Shown here piece by piece: positions 40,758 to 52,048 of a DNA stretch of 64,000 bases. The position numbers were made by a program, and so were the translations under genes. The DNA lies in assembly GCF_900177765.1 (NCBI RefSeq), contig NZ_FXWI01000002.1:124001-188000 (forward strand). The letters are read 5' to 3'. The notes beneath the pieces are model-generated. The model worked only from the letters and a program-made list of their open reading frames with translations. It was not told where the DNA came from and made no database searches. Each line of letters opens with the position of its first letter. The stretch's first letter is position 1. The DNA comes from Agreia sp. VKM Ac-1783 (GTDB lineage: Bacteria; Actinomycetota; Actinomycetes; Actinomycetales; Microbacteriaceae).

Positions 40758-41624
40758 ATGGTTCCGCTCGTCGAATCGAGCCCGAGAGCAGCTTCACCCG
40801 TCGAGATCGATGAAGCCGTTGCCGCGCTCGCCGGACGAAAGATCGTGGTCTTGACCGGCGCAGGCATGAGCACCGACTCGGGAATTCCCGACTACCGCGG
40901 CGAGGGTGCTCCGAAGCGCAACCCGATGACGTTCGATCAATTCCGCGACAGCCACGACTACCGCCGCAGGTACTGGGCCGGCAGCCACCTGGGCTGGAAG
41001 ATGTTCCACGCGGCACGCCCCAACGCTGGCCATCGGGTCCTGGCCGAACTCGAAGACGCCGGCGTCGTATCCGGCGTCATCACTCAGAACGTCGACGGTC
41101 TGCACGCCCGAGCAGGAACCACCCACCTCGTCGACCTGCACGGGTCGATGGATCGGGTGCTGTGCCTCAACTGCGGCCAGGCATTCGCCCGGGCGAGCAT
41201 CGCCGAGCGTATCTCGGCCGACAATCCCTGGGTCGACGAGCCCGACGCCATCACGCTGGCGCCCGATGGCGACGCCGACGTCACCGACTACTCCTCGTTC
41301 GTGGTGCCGGCGTGCTCCGTCTGCCAGGGCATGCTGAAACCCGACGTCGTGTTTTTCGGCGAGTTCATTCCGACCGAGAGATTCCAGGAGGCGTCCGCGC
41401 TCGTCGCCGGAGCCGAGGCCATGGTCATCGCGGGCTCATCGCTCGTGGTCAACTCGGGCATCAGGCTTCTCGAGCAGGCGCGCCGCAGACGCTTGCCGAT
41501 CGTCATCATCAATCGGGGCGTCACCAAGGGCGACTCCCGAGCGACCGTCAAATTGGATGCCGGCGCCACCGAGACCCTGACGGAGCTCAGCCGGTATCTC
41601 CTGCCCGAGAGCACGAACGCGTGA
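40758..41624 (+). CDS. Sir2-family NAD-dependent protein deacylase
   Basis: A 288-residue sirtuin. The NAD-binding GAGMSTDSGIPDYRG lies at 34-48, ITQNVDGLHARAG at 108-120, the catalytic His128 in DLHGS, zinc cysteines in CLNC (136, 139) and CSVC (186, 189), and VFFGE plus IAGSSLVV follow. It should remove acetyl or acyl groups from lysines, for example on acetyl-CoA synthetase. ATG at 40758 has a near-perfect AGGAGG. The stop overlaps the phosphatase start by GTGA. Confidence 0.94.
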   Translation: MVPLVESSPRAASPVEIDEAVAALAGRKIVVLTGAGMSTDSGIPDYRGEGAPKRNPMTFDQFRDSHDYRRRYWAGSHLGWKMFHAARPNAGHRVLAELEDAGVVSGVITQNVDGLHARAGTTHLVDLHGSMDRVLCLNCGQAFARASIAERISADNPWVDEPDAITLAPDGDADVTDYSSFVVPACSVCQGMLKPDVVFFGEFIPTERFQEASALVAGAEAMVIAGSSLVVNSGIRLLEQARRRRLPIVIINRGVTKGDSRATVKLDAGATETLTELSRYLLPESTNA

Positions 41625-42244
41625 CCGAACTCGTTCTCGTGCGCCACGGCGAGACGGACTGGAACCTCGCGCGGCGCATCCAGGGCCGAACCGACATCTC
41701 GATGAACGACACCGGTCGTGCTCAAGCGGTGGCGGCAGCCGAGAGGCTCTCAGCCGAAGAGTGGCACGCGATCGTGACGAGTCCGCTCGATCGGGCCCTC
41801 GAGACGGCGCGTATCATCGCCGAACGGCTGGGGCTCGGTGAGCCGCGCATCGACGATCGACTCGTCGAGCGGGCGTACGGCGAGGCCGAGGGCATGGATG
41901 CCGCGACGCTCGCGACACGGTTCCCCTCCATGGCCGGAGTCCAGGGCATCGAGCGGCGTAGCGACGTGACGCGCCGAGTACTGCCCGCGCTCGAGAGCAT
42001 CGCCCTGGAGCATCCTGGGCAGCGGGTGCTCGTCGTGACCCACGGTGGTGTCATCGGCTCGCTCGTGCGCTACGTGACCGAGAAAGCCCTTCCTCCGGCG
42101 GAGGTACGCATTCCGAACGGCTCCGATCATCGCTTCCGCTACGCCGACGGAACGCTCGTTCTCGAGACGTTCAACGGCCTCGCGGTCGATCCGCCAGTGC
42201 GGAGAGAAACTCCCATAGCGTCTTCGCTGACGACGTCCAGCTGA
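41621..42244 (+). CDS. Histidine phosphatase family protein
   Basis: A 207-residue phosphoglycerate-mutase-like phosphatase. The RHG motif is LVRHGETDWN (catalytic His near residue 9), with SPLDRALETARII and the second His in VVTHGGVIGSLVRY. The physiological substrate is unknown. It is coupled to the sirtuin by a 4-nt GTGA overlap. Its 3' end overlaps the convergent glycosyltransferase gene by 74 bp. Confidence 0.92.
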   Translation: MTELVLVRHGETDWNLARRIQGRTDISMNDTGRAQAVAAAERLSAEEWHAIVTSPLDRALETARIIAERLGLGEPRIDDRLVERAYGEAEGMDAATLATRFPSMAGVQGIERRSDVTRRVLPALESIALEHPGQRVLVVTHGGVIGSLVRYVTEKALPPAEVRIPNGSDHRFRYADGTLVLETFNGLAVDPPVRRETPIASSLTTSS

Positions 42245-43247
42245 ACTCGGCCGCCTGGATGACGCCGGCCTCGGACCGTCGCGTGAACTCTGCCGGATCT
42301 TCGAGCGAGCGCACCTGGGCCGCCAGAGCCTCGGGGTCGTGGGCGTCGAAGTAGAGGCCTGCGTCGCCGCCGATCTCTGAAAAGACGGGGATGTCGCTGA
42401 CGACGATCGGTGTGCCCTGCGCCATCGACTCGACAAGAGGAATGCCGAAGCCCTCCTCGAGCGAGGCGGTGACGAGTGCCGTGGCGTTTCTCAGAACCGC
42501 GGTGTACTCCTCGTCGCTCGCGCCGTTGTGGAACACCAGCCGCGCGTTCGGCGCGACGGCCTCGAGTCGTCGCGTGTCGGCATCCGACACCCGGCTCATG
42601 AGGTGCAGCTCGTAGTCGCCCAGCAGCGCGGCCGCCCTGACGAGCGTCTCGACATTCTTGTAGGGCATGAACGATCCCATGTAGACCAGGTGCCGGTCAC
42701 GGCTCTCGGCGGGCACGGGCGACGACGTGGCGCTATCCGCTGCGTTCCTGACCACGGTGACCGGCCTGCGGGTCAACCTGTTGCGCGCAATGAGGTCGCG
42801 CGTGGTCTCAGACACGGTGACCACGGCGTCGGCGCGTGACAGCAGGAACCGCTGGGGCCACCAGGACAGGTGATACGCGCGCCACAGCAGCCGGATAGGC
42901 CAGGCGAGATCGCGGGGCGGCGTGGGATTCGAGTAGTAGATCAGGTCGTGCACCGTGAGAGCGAGGGCGTAGCGGCGACCGAACGAGCCCATCGTCTGCA
43001 TCGGCGTGAACACGACATCAGGCTTCAGGGCGTTGACCTGCAATGCCACGAGAGGCTCTCGCGCGCTGGTGGGCGAGCTGGCGAGGTGCCAGGGCAGATC
43101 GGGGAGCATCTCGAGCTGGCGGACATCGCTGATCAGCATCACGAGCTCGTGATCGTCGGCCAGCGCGCTGACGAGACCTGCGGTGTAGCGGCTGATCCCG
43201 TCGTGCCTGCCGATGCGCGTGTATCGGCAGTCGACGACGACTCTCAT
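42171..43247 (-). CDS. Glycosyltransferase family 4 (group 1)
   Basis: A 358-residue retaining GT-B glycosyltransferase. N-terminal Rossmann: VVVDCRYTRIGRHDGISRYTAGL; middle ALTVHDLIYYSNP; C-terminal nucleotide-sugar domain with VYMGSFMPYKNVETLV, and the EX7E-type VTASLEEGFGIPLVESMAQGTPIVVSD. The acceptor is unknown. ATG at 43247 overlaps the hydrolase stop (ATGA). The C-terminus overlaps the convergent phosphatase by 74 bp. Confidence 0.92.
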   Translation of the reverse strand: MRVVVDCRYTRIGRHDGISRYTAGLVSALADDHELVMLISDVRQLEMLPDLPWHLASSPTSAREPLVALQVNALKPDVVFTPMQTMGSFGRRYALALTVHDLIYYSNPTPPRDLAWPIRLLWRAYHLSWWPQRFLLSRADAVVTVSETTRDLIARNRLTRRPVTVVRNAADSATSSPVPAESRDRHLVYMGSFMPYKNVETLVRAAALLGDYELHLMSRVSDADTRRLEAVAPNARLVFHNGASDEEYTAVLRNATALVTASLEEGFGIPLVESMAQGTPIVVSDIPVFSEIGGDAGLYFDAHDPEALAAQVRSLEDPAEFTRRSEAGVIQAAEFSWTSSAKTLWEFLSALADRPRGR

Positions 43248-44143
43248 CGGCCGACCGGTTCGTCGCGCAGAAACTCGTCGATCGCGTCGGCGGCCTGCTT
43301 GGGCATCTCGTAGTGCACCAGGTGGCCCACACCGGTCAGAACCACGAGTCGTGAGTCGGCGATCTTCTCGGTCAGTCGGTGCTGGGCCTCGACAGGGGTG
43401 ATGTCGTCTCGGTCTGCCGCGATGAGCAGCGTGCGTGTCGTGTTCTGTGACGCATACTCGGAGACGTCGTGAGAGATGGACGCTCTGAAGGCGTCGAGGA
43501 CGACCCGTCGGTTCGAGAAGGCGCCGAAGTAGAGGTCGTGCTGATTGTGGATCCATCGGCGAAGGGATCGCGACCTGGTCTTCGCCATCGTCACGCTCAT
43601 GATGCGGGTGACGATCGGCGCCTTGAGCACCGCGAACCCGAGGCGCTCCGGCATCTTTGCTGGCGCCCAGTAGTAGAAGACGGCGAGGCGGGTGAGGATG
43701 CCGCGGGGGCCGGACAGCGCCGGTGCGGCGATGGGATTGACAAGAACGATGTCATCGACATCGAGACCTCGTGCCAGGGCCGCAGAGACGATGATCGAAC
43801 CGAAGGAATGACCCAGGACCACTGTTCGCCCCGGGCCGCGCACACGGTCGACGAGCTCGAGGAGCCATGCCGAATATCCATCGATGTCGTGGTCCGCGGC
43901 GAGCGGCGTCGACGCTCCGAAGCCCGGGAGATCGGCCACAATCGTGCGGTACCGGGGCAGGTGGGCGACGACCGGTTCGAGGCCGTGATGGTCGCCGCGG
44001 AAGCCGTGGACCAGCACGATCGTCGTGTCGGCGTCGTGGGGGCCGTAGACCCAGAGTTCCGTCGCGCTTCCGGCGAGTTCTTCGGTACGCCGCTCGAGCG
44101 GGATGGCGTCGAGTCGGGCTGCGTAGGGCGAGGGAAGAATCAT
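43244..44143 (-). CDS. Alpha/beta hydrolase
   Basis: A 299-residue alpha/beta-hydrolase fold protein. The oxyanion segment is VLVHGFRGDHHG, the nucleophile elbow VLGHSFGSI (Ser), the acid IAADRDDITP, and the catalytic His VGHLVHYEMP near the C-terminus. Substrate unknown. It is transcribed with the glycosyltransferase, which it overlaps by 4 nt, so a shared role in a glycolipid or polysaccharide step is possible but not shown. Confidence 0.9.
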   Translation of the reverse strand: MILPSPYAARLDAIPLERRTEELAGSATELWVYGPHDADTTIVLVHGFRGDHHGLEPVVAHLPRYRTIVADLPGFGASTPLAADHDIDGYSAWLLELVDRVRGPGRTVVLGHSFGSIIVSAALARGLDVDDIVLVNPIAAPALSGPRGILTRLAVFYYWAPAKMPERLGFAVLKAPIVTRIMSVTMAKTRSRSLRRWIHNQHDLYFGAFSNRRVVLDAFRASISHDVSEYASQNTTRTLLIAADRDDITPVEAQHRLTEKIADSRLVVLTGVGHLVHYEMPKQAADAIDEFLRDEPVGR

Positions 44144-44168
44144 CGTGATCCAGTGTAGGTGCCGCGCC

Positions 44169-44225
44169 TAGACTGGGCTGATGCAGCGCGGCGATACGCC
44201 CGATACGCGCCCTCGGAAGGACTAG
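44169..44225 (+). promoter_or_regulatory. treS promoter with a leaderless 14-codon mini-ORF
   Basis: TAGACT (44169-44174) is followed after six bases by ATG at 44181. This opens a 14-residue frame, MQRGDTPDTRPRKD, with TAG at 44223-44225, three bases before the treS GTG. The treS ribosome-binding site (GGAAGGA) is inside the mini-ORF. Translation of the mini-ORF is inferred from leaderless spacing only. Confidence 0.4.
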
Positions 44226-44228
44226 TAC

Positions 44229-45947
<1,719 letters not shown>

Positions 45948-45985
45948 TCCCCCGGTGTCGCCAGGGCAGCGTCCGAGGTGGCCGG

Positions 45986-45991
45986 TAGAGT
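45986..45991 (+). promoter_or_regulatory. -10 box of a probably leaderless exonuclease mRNA
   Basis: TAGAGT lies seven bases before the GTG at 45999, with no ribosome-binding site between, as expected for a leaderless transcript. Confidence 0.45.
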
Positions 45992-45998
45992 TCGAGTT

Positions 45999-46778
45999 GT
46001 GACAGATTCAACACAGCCCGAGTTGTTCAGCCTCTCAGACGACGCGGTGCTCATCGCAGATCCGCCCGAGACCGAACAGCAGGCTCTGGCGCCGTGGTGG
46101 CACCGCCTCGCCGTCTTCGACCTCGAGACCACGGGCATCGACGTGCAGACGAGCCGTATCGTCACGGCGAACGTCAGCGTGATCGGAGCCGATGGGCATC
46201 CGGTCTCACGTCTCGACTGGCTCGCCGACCCCGGCGTCGAGATTCCAGAGCAGGCCACAGCCGTGCACGGTGTGACCACCGAGAGGGCCGTCGCGGAGGG
46301 TCGTCCCGCCGCGCTCGTGGTGTACGAGATCGTCGAGGCGCTCCGGGCTCTCCTCGCCGATGGCGTGCCGCTGGTCATCTACAACGCACCCTACGACCTC
46401 ACCCTGCTGCACCATGAGGCCGTTCGCTACGGCATCGACCCGCTCGACGTCCCCGGCCCCATCGTCGATCCCCTGGTCATCGACAAGGCCGTCGATCGCT
46501 ATCGCAAGGGCAAGCGCACCCTCGAAGCGGCGGCGGTCGTCTATGGCGTCGAGCTACTCGACGCACACGACGCGGCAGCCGATGCCATCGCCGCCGGCCG
46601 GGTCGCGCAGGCCCTGGCGCAGAAACACGATGCGGTGTCGTCACTCGCTGTGCACGAGCTGCACGACAAGCAGGTGGATTGGTTCCGAGAACAGGCGGAG
46701 AGTTTCCAGGAGTACATGCGTCGCACGCACAATCCCGAGTTCACTGCCAGAACGGCTTGGCCGGTCGGCTGCATGTGA
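45999..46778 (+). CDS. DEDDh 3'-5' exonuclease (DNA polymerase III epsilon-like)
   Basis: A 259-residue exonuclease of the DnaQ/epsilon type. ExoI is VFDLETTGID, ExoII IYNAPYDLTLL, ExoIII LDAHDAAADA with the His-x4-Asp of the DEDDh class. It could proofread for a polymerase or degrade DNA or RNA ends. GTG at 45999 is favoured because a -10 box precedes it; an in-frame ATG at 45978 would overlap that box. It is convergent with rpmE2. Confidence 0.9.
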   Translation: MTDSTQPELFSLSDDAVLIADPPETEQQALAPWWHRLAVFDLETTGIDVQTSRIVTANVSVIGADGHPVSRLDWLADPGVEIPEQATAVHGVTTERAVAEGRPAALVVYEIVEALRALLADGVPLVIYNAPYDLTLLHHEAVRYGIDPLDVPGPIVDPLVIDKAVDRYRKGKRTLEAAAVVYGVELLDAHDAAADAIAAGRVAQALAQKHDAVSSLAVHELHDKQVDWFREQAESFQEYMRRTHNPEFTARTAWPVGCM

Positions 46779-46792
46779 GTGCGTAGACAGAA

Positions 46793-46825
46793 GAAGGGCC
46801 GGAAGCGATTCGCTTCCGGCCCTTC
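46793..46825. terminator. Bidirectional terminator between the exonuclease gene and rpmE2
   Basis: A perfect 15-bp stem, GAAGGGCCGGAAGCG with its complement, around a 3-base ATT loop. It sits between convergent stops 46778 and 46845 and should serve both strands. Confidence 0.85.
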
Positions 46826-46844
46826 GTCGATGCTGTGGGGCGAG

Positions 46845-47096
46845 TTACGCGCCGAAGCCCTTGTAGCGTGTGTTGAACTTCTCGACGCGTCCGGCCGAGT
46901 CCATGATGCGCTGCTTGCCCGTGTAGAACGGGTGCGACTCGGACGAGATCTCGACGTCGATGACCGGGTAGGTGTTTCCGTCTTCCCACTCGATGGTCTT
47001 CGAGCTGCCGACCGTCGAACGGGTCAGGAAGGTCGCGCCGGAGGCGAGATCGCGGAAGACAACCGGAGCGTAGTTCGGGTGGATGTCTGTCTTCAT
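46845..47096 (-). CDS. rpmE2: 50S ribosomal protein L31 type B
   Basis: An 83-residue L31 ([45 protein letters not shown]). It contains no Cys, so it is the zinc-free type B that normally replaces zinc-binding L31 when zinc is scarce. A TAGAGT at about 47192 (minus strand) could be its -10. I see no clear Zur operator in the 90 bp upstream. Confidence 0.97.
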   Translation of the reverse strand: MKTDIHPNYAPVVFRDLASGATFLTRSTVGSSKTIEWEDGNTYPVIDVEISSESHPFYTGKQRIMDSAGRVEKFNTRYKGFGA

Positions 47097-47221
47097 GGGG
47101 TGTCCTTATGGGTACGAGTGATGCGAAAAAGTCTGTTTGACCTGGCACGCGCACGGCACAATGCAGCGGCGACCCGACCAGCGGTCAACTCTATCAGAAA
47201 AGCGCGACGTCGGCAGGGAGG

Positions 47222-48004
47222 TCAGGCGGCCCGTGCCGAGTAGCGGCCGTCGGTCTCGGTGAGGGTGATCGGCAAACCGAAAGTGGCCTCCAGATTGTCT
47301 TCGGTGAGGACCTCTGCCAAGGGGCCGGCCGCAACGATGCGTCCACCGGAGACGAGCAAGGCGCTCGTGAAGCCGCGGGGAATCTCCTCGACGTGGTGCG
47401 TGACCATGACGATGGCGGGCGACTCCGACGAACTCGCGTATCCGCCGAGCAGTTGCAGCAGTTCTTCGCGCGCTCCGAGGTCGAGGCTCGCCGCCGGCTC
47501 ATCGAGGAGGAGCAGCTCTGGGTCGGTCATGACGGAGCGCGCGATCTGAACCCGCTTCTGCTCGCCATCGCTCAGCGAGCCGAAGAGGCGGTTCTCGAGG
47601 TGATCGAGCTTCCACTCCGCGAGAACTCGATGCGCACGTCGGAGATCGACGTCTTCGTATTCCTCGTTCCACCTGCCCGTCACCGAGTAGGCCGCGGTCA
47701 GGACGACGTTGAGCACGGTTTCGTCTGCGGGAAAGCGACGCGCCATGGCGCTCGAGGCGAACCCGACACGGGGGCGCAGCTCGAATAGATCGACCTGGCC
47801 CAGCTTTCCGTCGAGAACCGTGGCGACGCCGCTCGAGGGATGGCTCATCGCCGCGGCGATCTGAAGGAGCGTCGTCTTGCCCGCGCCGTTCGGTCCGAGG
47901 ATGACCCAGCGTTCGTCGCCATCCACCGTCCAGTCCAGGTTCGAAAGAATGGGATTCGTGTCTCGCACGACGGACACATCGGACAGCTGGAGTACCACGG
48001 GCAT
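47222..48004 (-). CDS. ABC transporter ATP-binding protein
   Basis: A 260-residue ABC ATPase. Walker A is LGPNGAGKTTL, the signature is LSDGEQKRVQI instead of LSGGQ, Walker B LLLLDEPAAS, and MVTHHVEEIPRGF the H-loop. No permease gene is adjacent, so the transported substrate and even a transport role are unknown; it may pair with a remote permease. It follows glgA on the same strand. Confidence 0.9.
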   Translation of the reverse strand: MPVVLQLSDVSVVRDTNPILSNLDWTVDGDERWVILGPNGAGKTTLLQIAAAMSHPSSGVATVLDGKLGQVDLFELRPRVGFASSAMARRFPADETVLNVVLTAAYSVTGRWNEEYEDVDLRRAHRVLAEWKLDHLENRLFGSLSDGEQKRVQIARSVMTDPELLLLDEPAASLDLGAREELLQLLGGYASSSESPAIVMVTHHVEEIPRGFTSALLVSGGRIVAAGPLAEVLTEDNLEATFGLPITLTETDGRYSARAA

Positions 48005-48024
48005 GGACCTAGCTTAACCGGTCA

Positions 48025-49206
48025 TCAGAGGAGCGAGCGGTAGATCCGCTCTGTCTCGACGGCGATTTGGGCCCAGCTGAACGTGCTCTCCGCGCGCAGC
48101 CTGCCAGCGCGGCCCATCGACCGTGCCCATTCCGGGTCGTCGAGCACTCGGGTGAGGGCCGCGGCGAGATCTGCCACGAATCGATCGGGGTCGATCGGAG
48201 TGCCGGTGCCGTCTTGCACCTGATCGATCGGCACGAGAACACCGGTGACTCCGTCGTCGACCACCTCGGGAATACCTCCGGTGGCTGTTCCCACGACCGG
48301 GAGTCCGCACGCCATGGCCTCGAGGTTCACGATGCCCAGCGGCTCGTACACGGAGGGGCAGACGAAGACCGTGGCGCTGGACAGCACCACCGAGAGCGTG
48401 CGCGTGTCGAGGAGCCTGTCGATCCAGACGATGCCCGAGCGTGTCTTCTGCAGTTCGCGCACCCCTCCGGCCACCTCTTCAAGGATGTCGGGAGTGTCTG
48501 GCGCGCCGGCGCACAGCACCACCTGAACCTCGGGAGACAGCTTCTCGATCGCGCGGAGGAGATAGGGCAGCCCCTTCTGGCGAGTGATCCGACCGACGAA
48601 CACGACCGTGGGGCGGTCGCCATCGATGCCCAACTCGGCGAGCACGTCGTCGTCTTTCTCGGGGTGCCATTTGTCGAGGTCGATGCCGTTGTAGACGACG
48701 CTGACGCGCTCGGGATCGAGAGAGGGGTAGCTGCGCACAATATCGCGTCGCATTCCGTGGCTGACGGCGATGACCGCGTCAGCGCTCTCGAACGACGTCT
48801 TCTCGATCCAGCTCGAGAGCCGGTATCCCCCGCCGAGCTGCTCCGCCTTCCACGGCCTCAGCGGCTCCAGGGAATGTGCCGTCACCACGTGCGGGATGCC
48901 GTGCAGCCGCGCCGCGATCTGGCCCGCGGCATTCGCATACCAGGTGTGCGAATGCACGACGTCGGCCCCGGCGACGTCATTGGCGATCTCGAGGTCGGTG
49001 CCGAGCGTCTTGAGCGCGGGATTCGCCTCGGCGAGCTCGACCGGAGTCGAATACGAAAAGACACCCGCCTCGTCACGCGGTTCTCCGAAAGCCCTCACGA
49101 CCACGTCGACGCTGCCGCGCAGAGCCTTGACGAGTTCGGCGACATGCACCCCCGCTCCGCCATAGACCTCGGGTGGATACTCTCGGGATATTACGTCTAC
49201 TCGCAC
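48025..49206 (-). CDS. glgA: Glycogen synthase / ADP-glucose glycosyltransferase GlgA (actinobacterial type)
   Basis: A 393-residue GT-B glycosyltransferase using ADP-glucose from GlgC. Its N-terminus DVISREYPPEVYGGAGVHV replaces the bacterial KTGGL motif, typical of the actinobacterial form, which can also make maltose 1-phosphate (GlgM) from ADP-glucose. C-terminal motifs are FVGRITRQKGLPYLL and VCPSVYEPLGIVNLEAMACGLPVV. GTG at 49206 was chosen over the frame's earlier ATG because the upstream part overlaps the glgC gene. It is divergent from glgC. Confidence 0.93.
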   Translation of the reverse strand: MRVDVISREYPPEVYGGAGVHVAELVKALRGSVDVVVRAFGEPRDEAGVFSYSTPVELAEANPALKTLGTDLEIANDVAGADVVHSHTWYANAAGQIAARLHGIPHVVTAHSLEPLRPWKAEQLGGGYRLSSWIEKTSFESADAVIAVSHGMRRDIVRSYPSLDPERVSVVYNGIDLDKWHPEKDDDVLAELGIDGDRPTVVFVGRITRQKGLPYLLRAIEKLSPEVQVVLCAGAPDTPDILEEVAGGVRELQKTRSGIVWIDRLLDTRTLSVVLSSATVFVCPSVYEPLGIVNLEAMACGLPVVGTATGGIPEVVDDGVTGVLVPIDQVQDGTGTPIDPDRFVADLAAALTRVLDDPEWARSMGRAGRLRAESTFSWAQIAVETERIYRSLL

Positions 49207-49253
49207 AGCTATGAACGTAGTACAGTCCTCCGCCGAGGCTCTACTGTTAGTGC
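49207..49253. promoter_or_regulatory. 47-bp divergent promoter region glgA / glgC
   Basis: The two start codons are only 47 bp apart. For glgC, TACTGT at 49242-49247 is followed by six bases and the ATG. For glgA on the minus strand, TACGTT at 49219-49214 is followed by seven bases and the GTG. Both fit leaderless mRNAs with the promoters back to back. The -35 boxes are weak. Confidence 0.5.
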
Positions 49254-50498
49254 ATGGCAGCATCGAAGAAGATTTTTGGCATCGTCCTCGCCGGCGGAGA
49301 GGGTAAGCGTCTTATGCCGCTCACCGCAGACCGGGCAAAGCCCGGCGTTCCGTTCGGCGGCAGCTATCGGCTCATCGACTTCGCACTGTCGAACCTGGTG
49401 AATTCCGGACTGCGGCAGATCGTGGTGCTCACGCAGTACAAGTCGCACAGCCTCGACAGGCACGTCTCGCAGACGTGGAGACTGCCCATGATGCTCGACT
49501 CCTACGTCGCATCCGTTCCAGCGCAGCAGCGACTGGGCAAGCGCTGGTTCGCAGGCTCGGCAGACGCGATCCTCCAGAGCCTCAACCTGATCGGCGACGA
49601 GCGACCCGACATCGTGGTGGTCGTCGGCGCCGACCACGTTTATCGAATGGACTTCGAGCAGATGGTCGCAGCTCACATCGAATCGGGCCTGGGTGCCACG
49701 GTCGCAGCGATCCGCCAGCCCATCGAGTTGTCAGACCAGTTCGGCGTCATCCAGACATCCGACGACGACCCGACCAAGATCTCGGAGTTCCTCGAGAAGC
49801 CGACCAACGCCAAGGGCCTCCTCGACTCCCCCGGCGAGGTCCTCGCGTCGATGGGCAACTACGTCTTCGACGCCGACATGCTCATCGAGGCCGTCATACG
49901 CGACGGTGAGAAGCCCGACTCCAGCCACGACATGGGTGGCGACATCATCCCCGACTTCGTCGAGCGCGGCCTGGCGGGCGTGTACGACCTCCAGCGCAAC
50001 GAGGTTCCCGGAGCCACGGACCGTGACCGCTACTACTGGCGTGATGTGGGAACGATCGACTCGTTCTACGACGCTCACCAGGACTTGATCTCGGCGCTGC
50101 CGATCTTCAACCTCTACAACCGCGAGTGGCCGATCTTCACCCAGCAGCTCAATTCGCCGCCCGCCAAATTCGTTCGGGATGCGAAGGGCAACACCGGCAC
50201 CACGCTCGGATCGCTCGTCTCGCTCGGCTGCCTCATCTCCGGTGCGCGGGTCGAGGGCAGCGTCGTCGGCCCATGGTCGACGATCGAATCCGAGGCTCTG
50301 GTGCAGGATTCGGTGCTCTTCGATCGCGTGCACATCGAGCCGGGCGCCATCGTCAAGCGGGCTATTCTGGACAAGAACGTGGTCGTTGCAGCCGGTGCCC
50401 AGGTGGGCACCGATGCGGCGCGAGATCGAGAGCGCGGATTCACCGTGACCGACTCGGGTATCACGGTCGTCGGAAAGGGAATCCGCGTAGAACCATGA
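49254..50498 (+). CDS. glgC: Glucose-1-phosphate adenylyltransferase
   Basis: GlgC makes ADP-glucose from glucose 1-phosphate and ATP, the committed step of glycogen synthesis. The 414-residue protein has [28 protein letters not shown], the [14 protein letters not shown] segment, ADHVYRMD, and a C-terminal left-handed beta-helix ([23 protein letters not shown]). ATG at 49254. The serB gene begins inside its stop (ATGA). Confidence 0.96.
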   Translation: MAASKKIFGIVLAGGEGKRLMPLTADRAKPGVPFGGSYRLIDFALSNLVNSGLRQIVVLTQYKSHSLDRHVSQTWRLPMMLDSYVASVPAQQRLGKRWFAGSADAILQSLNLIGDERPDIVVVVGADHVYRMDFEQMVAAHIESGLGATVAAIRQPIELSDQFGVIQTSDDDPTKISEFLEKPTNAKGLLDSPGEVLASMGNYVFDADMLIEAVIRDGEKPDSSHDMGGDIIPDFVERGLAGVYDLQRNEVPGATDRDRYYWRDVGTIDSFYDAHQDLISALPIFNLYNREWPIFTQQLNSPPAKFVRDAKGNTGTTLGSLVSLGCLISGARVEGSVVGPWSTIESEALVQDSVLFDRVHIEPGAIVKRAILDKNVVVAAGAQVGTDAARDRERGFTVTDSGITVVGKGIRVEP

Positions 50499-51208
50499 GT
50501 CTGACTTCGGAGGCAGTTCAGTACAGCCCGGGCCGCCAGCCGATAGATTCACGGATCGCGTCTCACGCTGCTGCTCGCTTTCTCGTTGTGCTCGATGTCG
50601 ACTCGACGCTCATCGAGAACGAGGTCATCGAGATGCTCGCGCAGGCCGCAGGGAGTTTCGCCGAGGTCGCGGAGATCACCGAGCGCGCGATGAGCGGAGA
50701 GCTCGATTTCGAGCAGAGTCTGCGTTCGCGCGTGGCCACCCTCGAGGGTCTCGAGGTCGAGCAACTGCCTGACATCGCCCAGCAGATCAGGCTCACCCCG
50801 GGAGCCCAGCAGATGATCGACACCCTGCACGAGAACGACAGCGTGGTGGGAGTGGTCTCTGGCGGGTTCCACGAGTTGCTCGACGAGCTCGCGGGCGACG
50901 TGGGACTCGACTTCTGGAGGGCAAACAGACTCGACGTGCGCGACGGAAAACTCACCGGTGCTGTCCTCGGCCCGGTGATCGATGCCGAGGCGAAGGCCTC
51001 CGCCCTCACCGAGTGGGCTTCCGCCTACGGTGTTCCTCGATCGCGCACGGTGGCCGTCGGCGACGGTGCCAACGACCTCCAGATGATGAAGACCGCGGGC
51101 CTGTCCGTCGCCTTCGATGCTCGACCCGTCGTGCGACGCTCGGCGAACGTCGCCATCAGCGATCGCGACCTGAGCCAGATTCTGCCCGCCCTGGGCCTGC
51201 GAGGCTGA
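50495..51208 (+). CDS. serB: Phosphoserine phosphatase
   Basis: A 237-residue HAD phosphatase for the last step of serine synthesis. Motif I is [16 protein letters not shown], the cap follows, motif [11 protein letters not shown], motif III contains the Lys of [13 protein letters not shown], motif [22 protein letters not shown]. There is no N-terminal ACT domain, unlike many SerB. Its ATG overlaps the glgC stop by 4 nt, so translation is coupled to glycogen synthesis, an unusual partner. Confidence 0.93.
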   Translation: MSLTSEAVQYSPGRQPIDSRIASHAAARFLVVLDVDSTLIENEVIEMLAQAAGSFAEVAEITERAMSGELDFEQSLRSRVATLEGLEVEQLPDIAQQIRLTPGAQQMIDTLHENDSVVGVVSGGFHELLDELAGDVGLDFWRANRLDVRDGKLTGAVLGPVIDAEAKASALTEWASAYGVPRSRTVAVGDGANDLQMMKTAGLSVAFDARPVVRRSANVAISDRDLSQILPALGLRG

Positions 51209-51223
51209 TTCCGCGTCGGTCGG

Positions 51224-52006
<783 letters not shown>

Positions 52007-52048
52007 TTAGTGCAGCCTTCCGGCTATCGAACCCGAACAGACGAGCGC

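Noticed and set aside
47222-48004. Complete ABC exporter
   Set aside because: Only an ATPase gene is present; no membrane domain gene is near.
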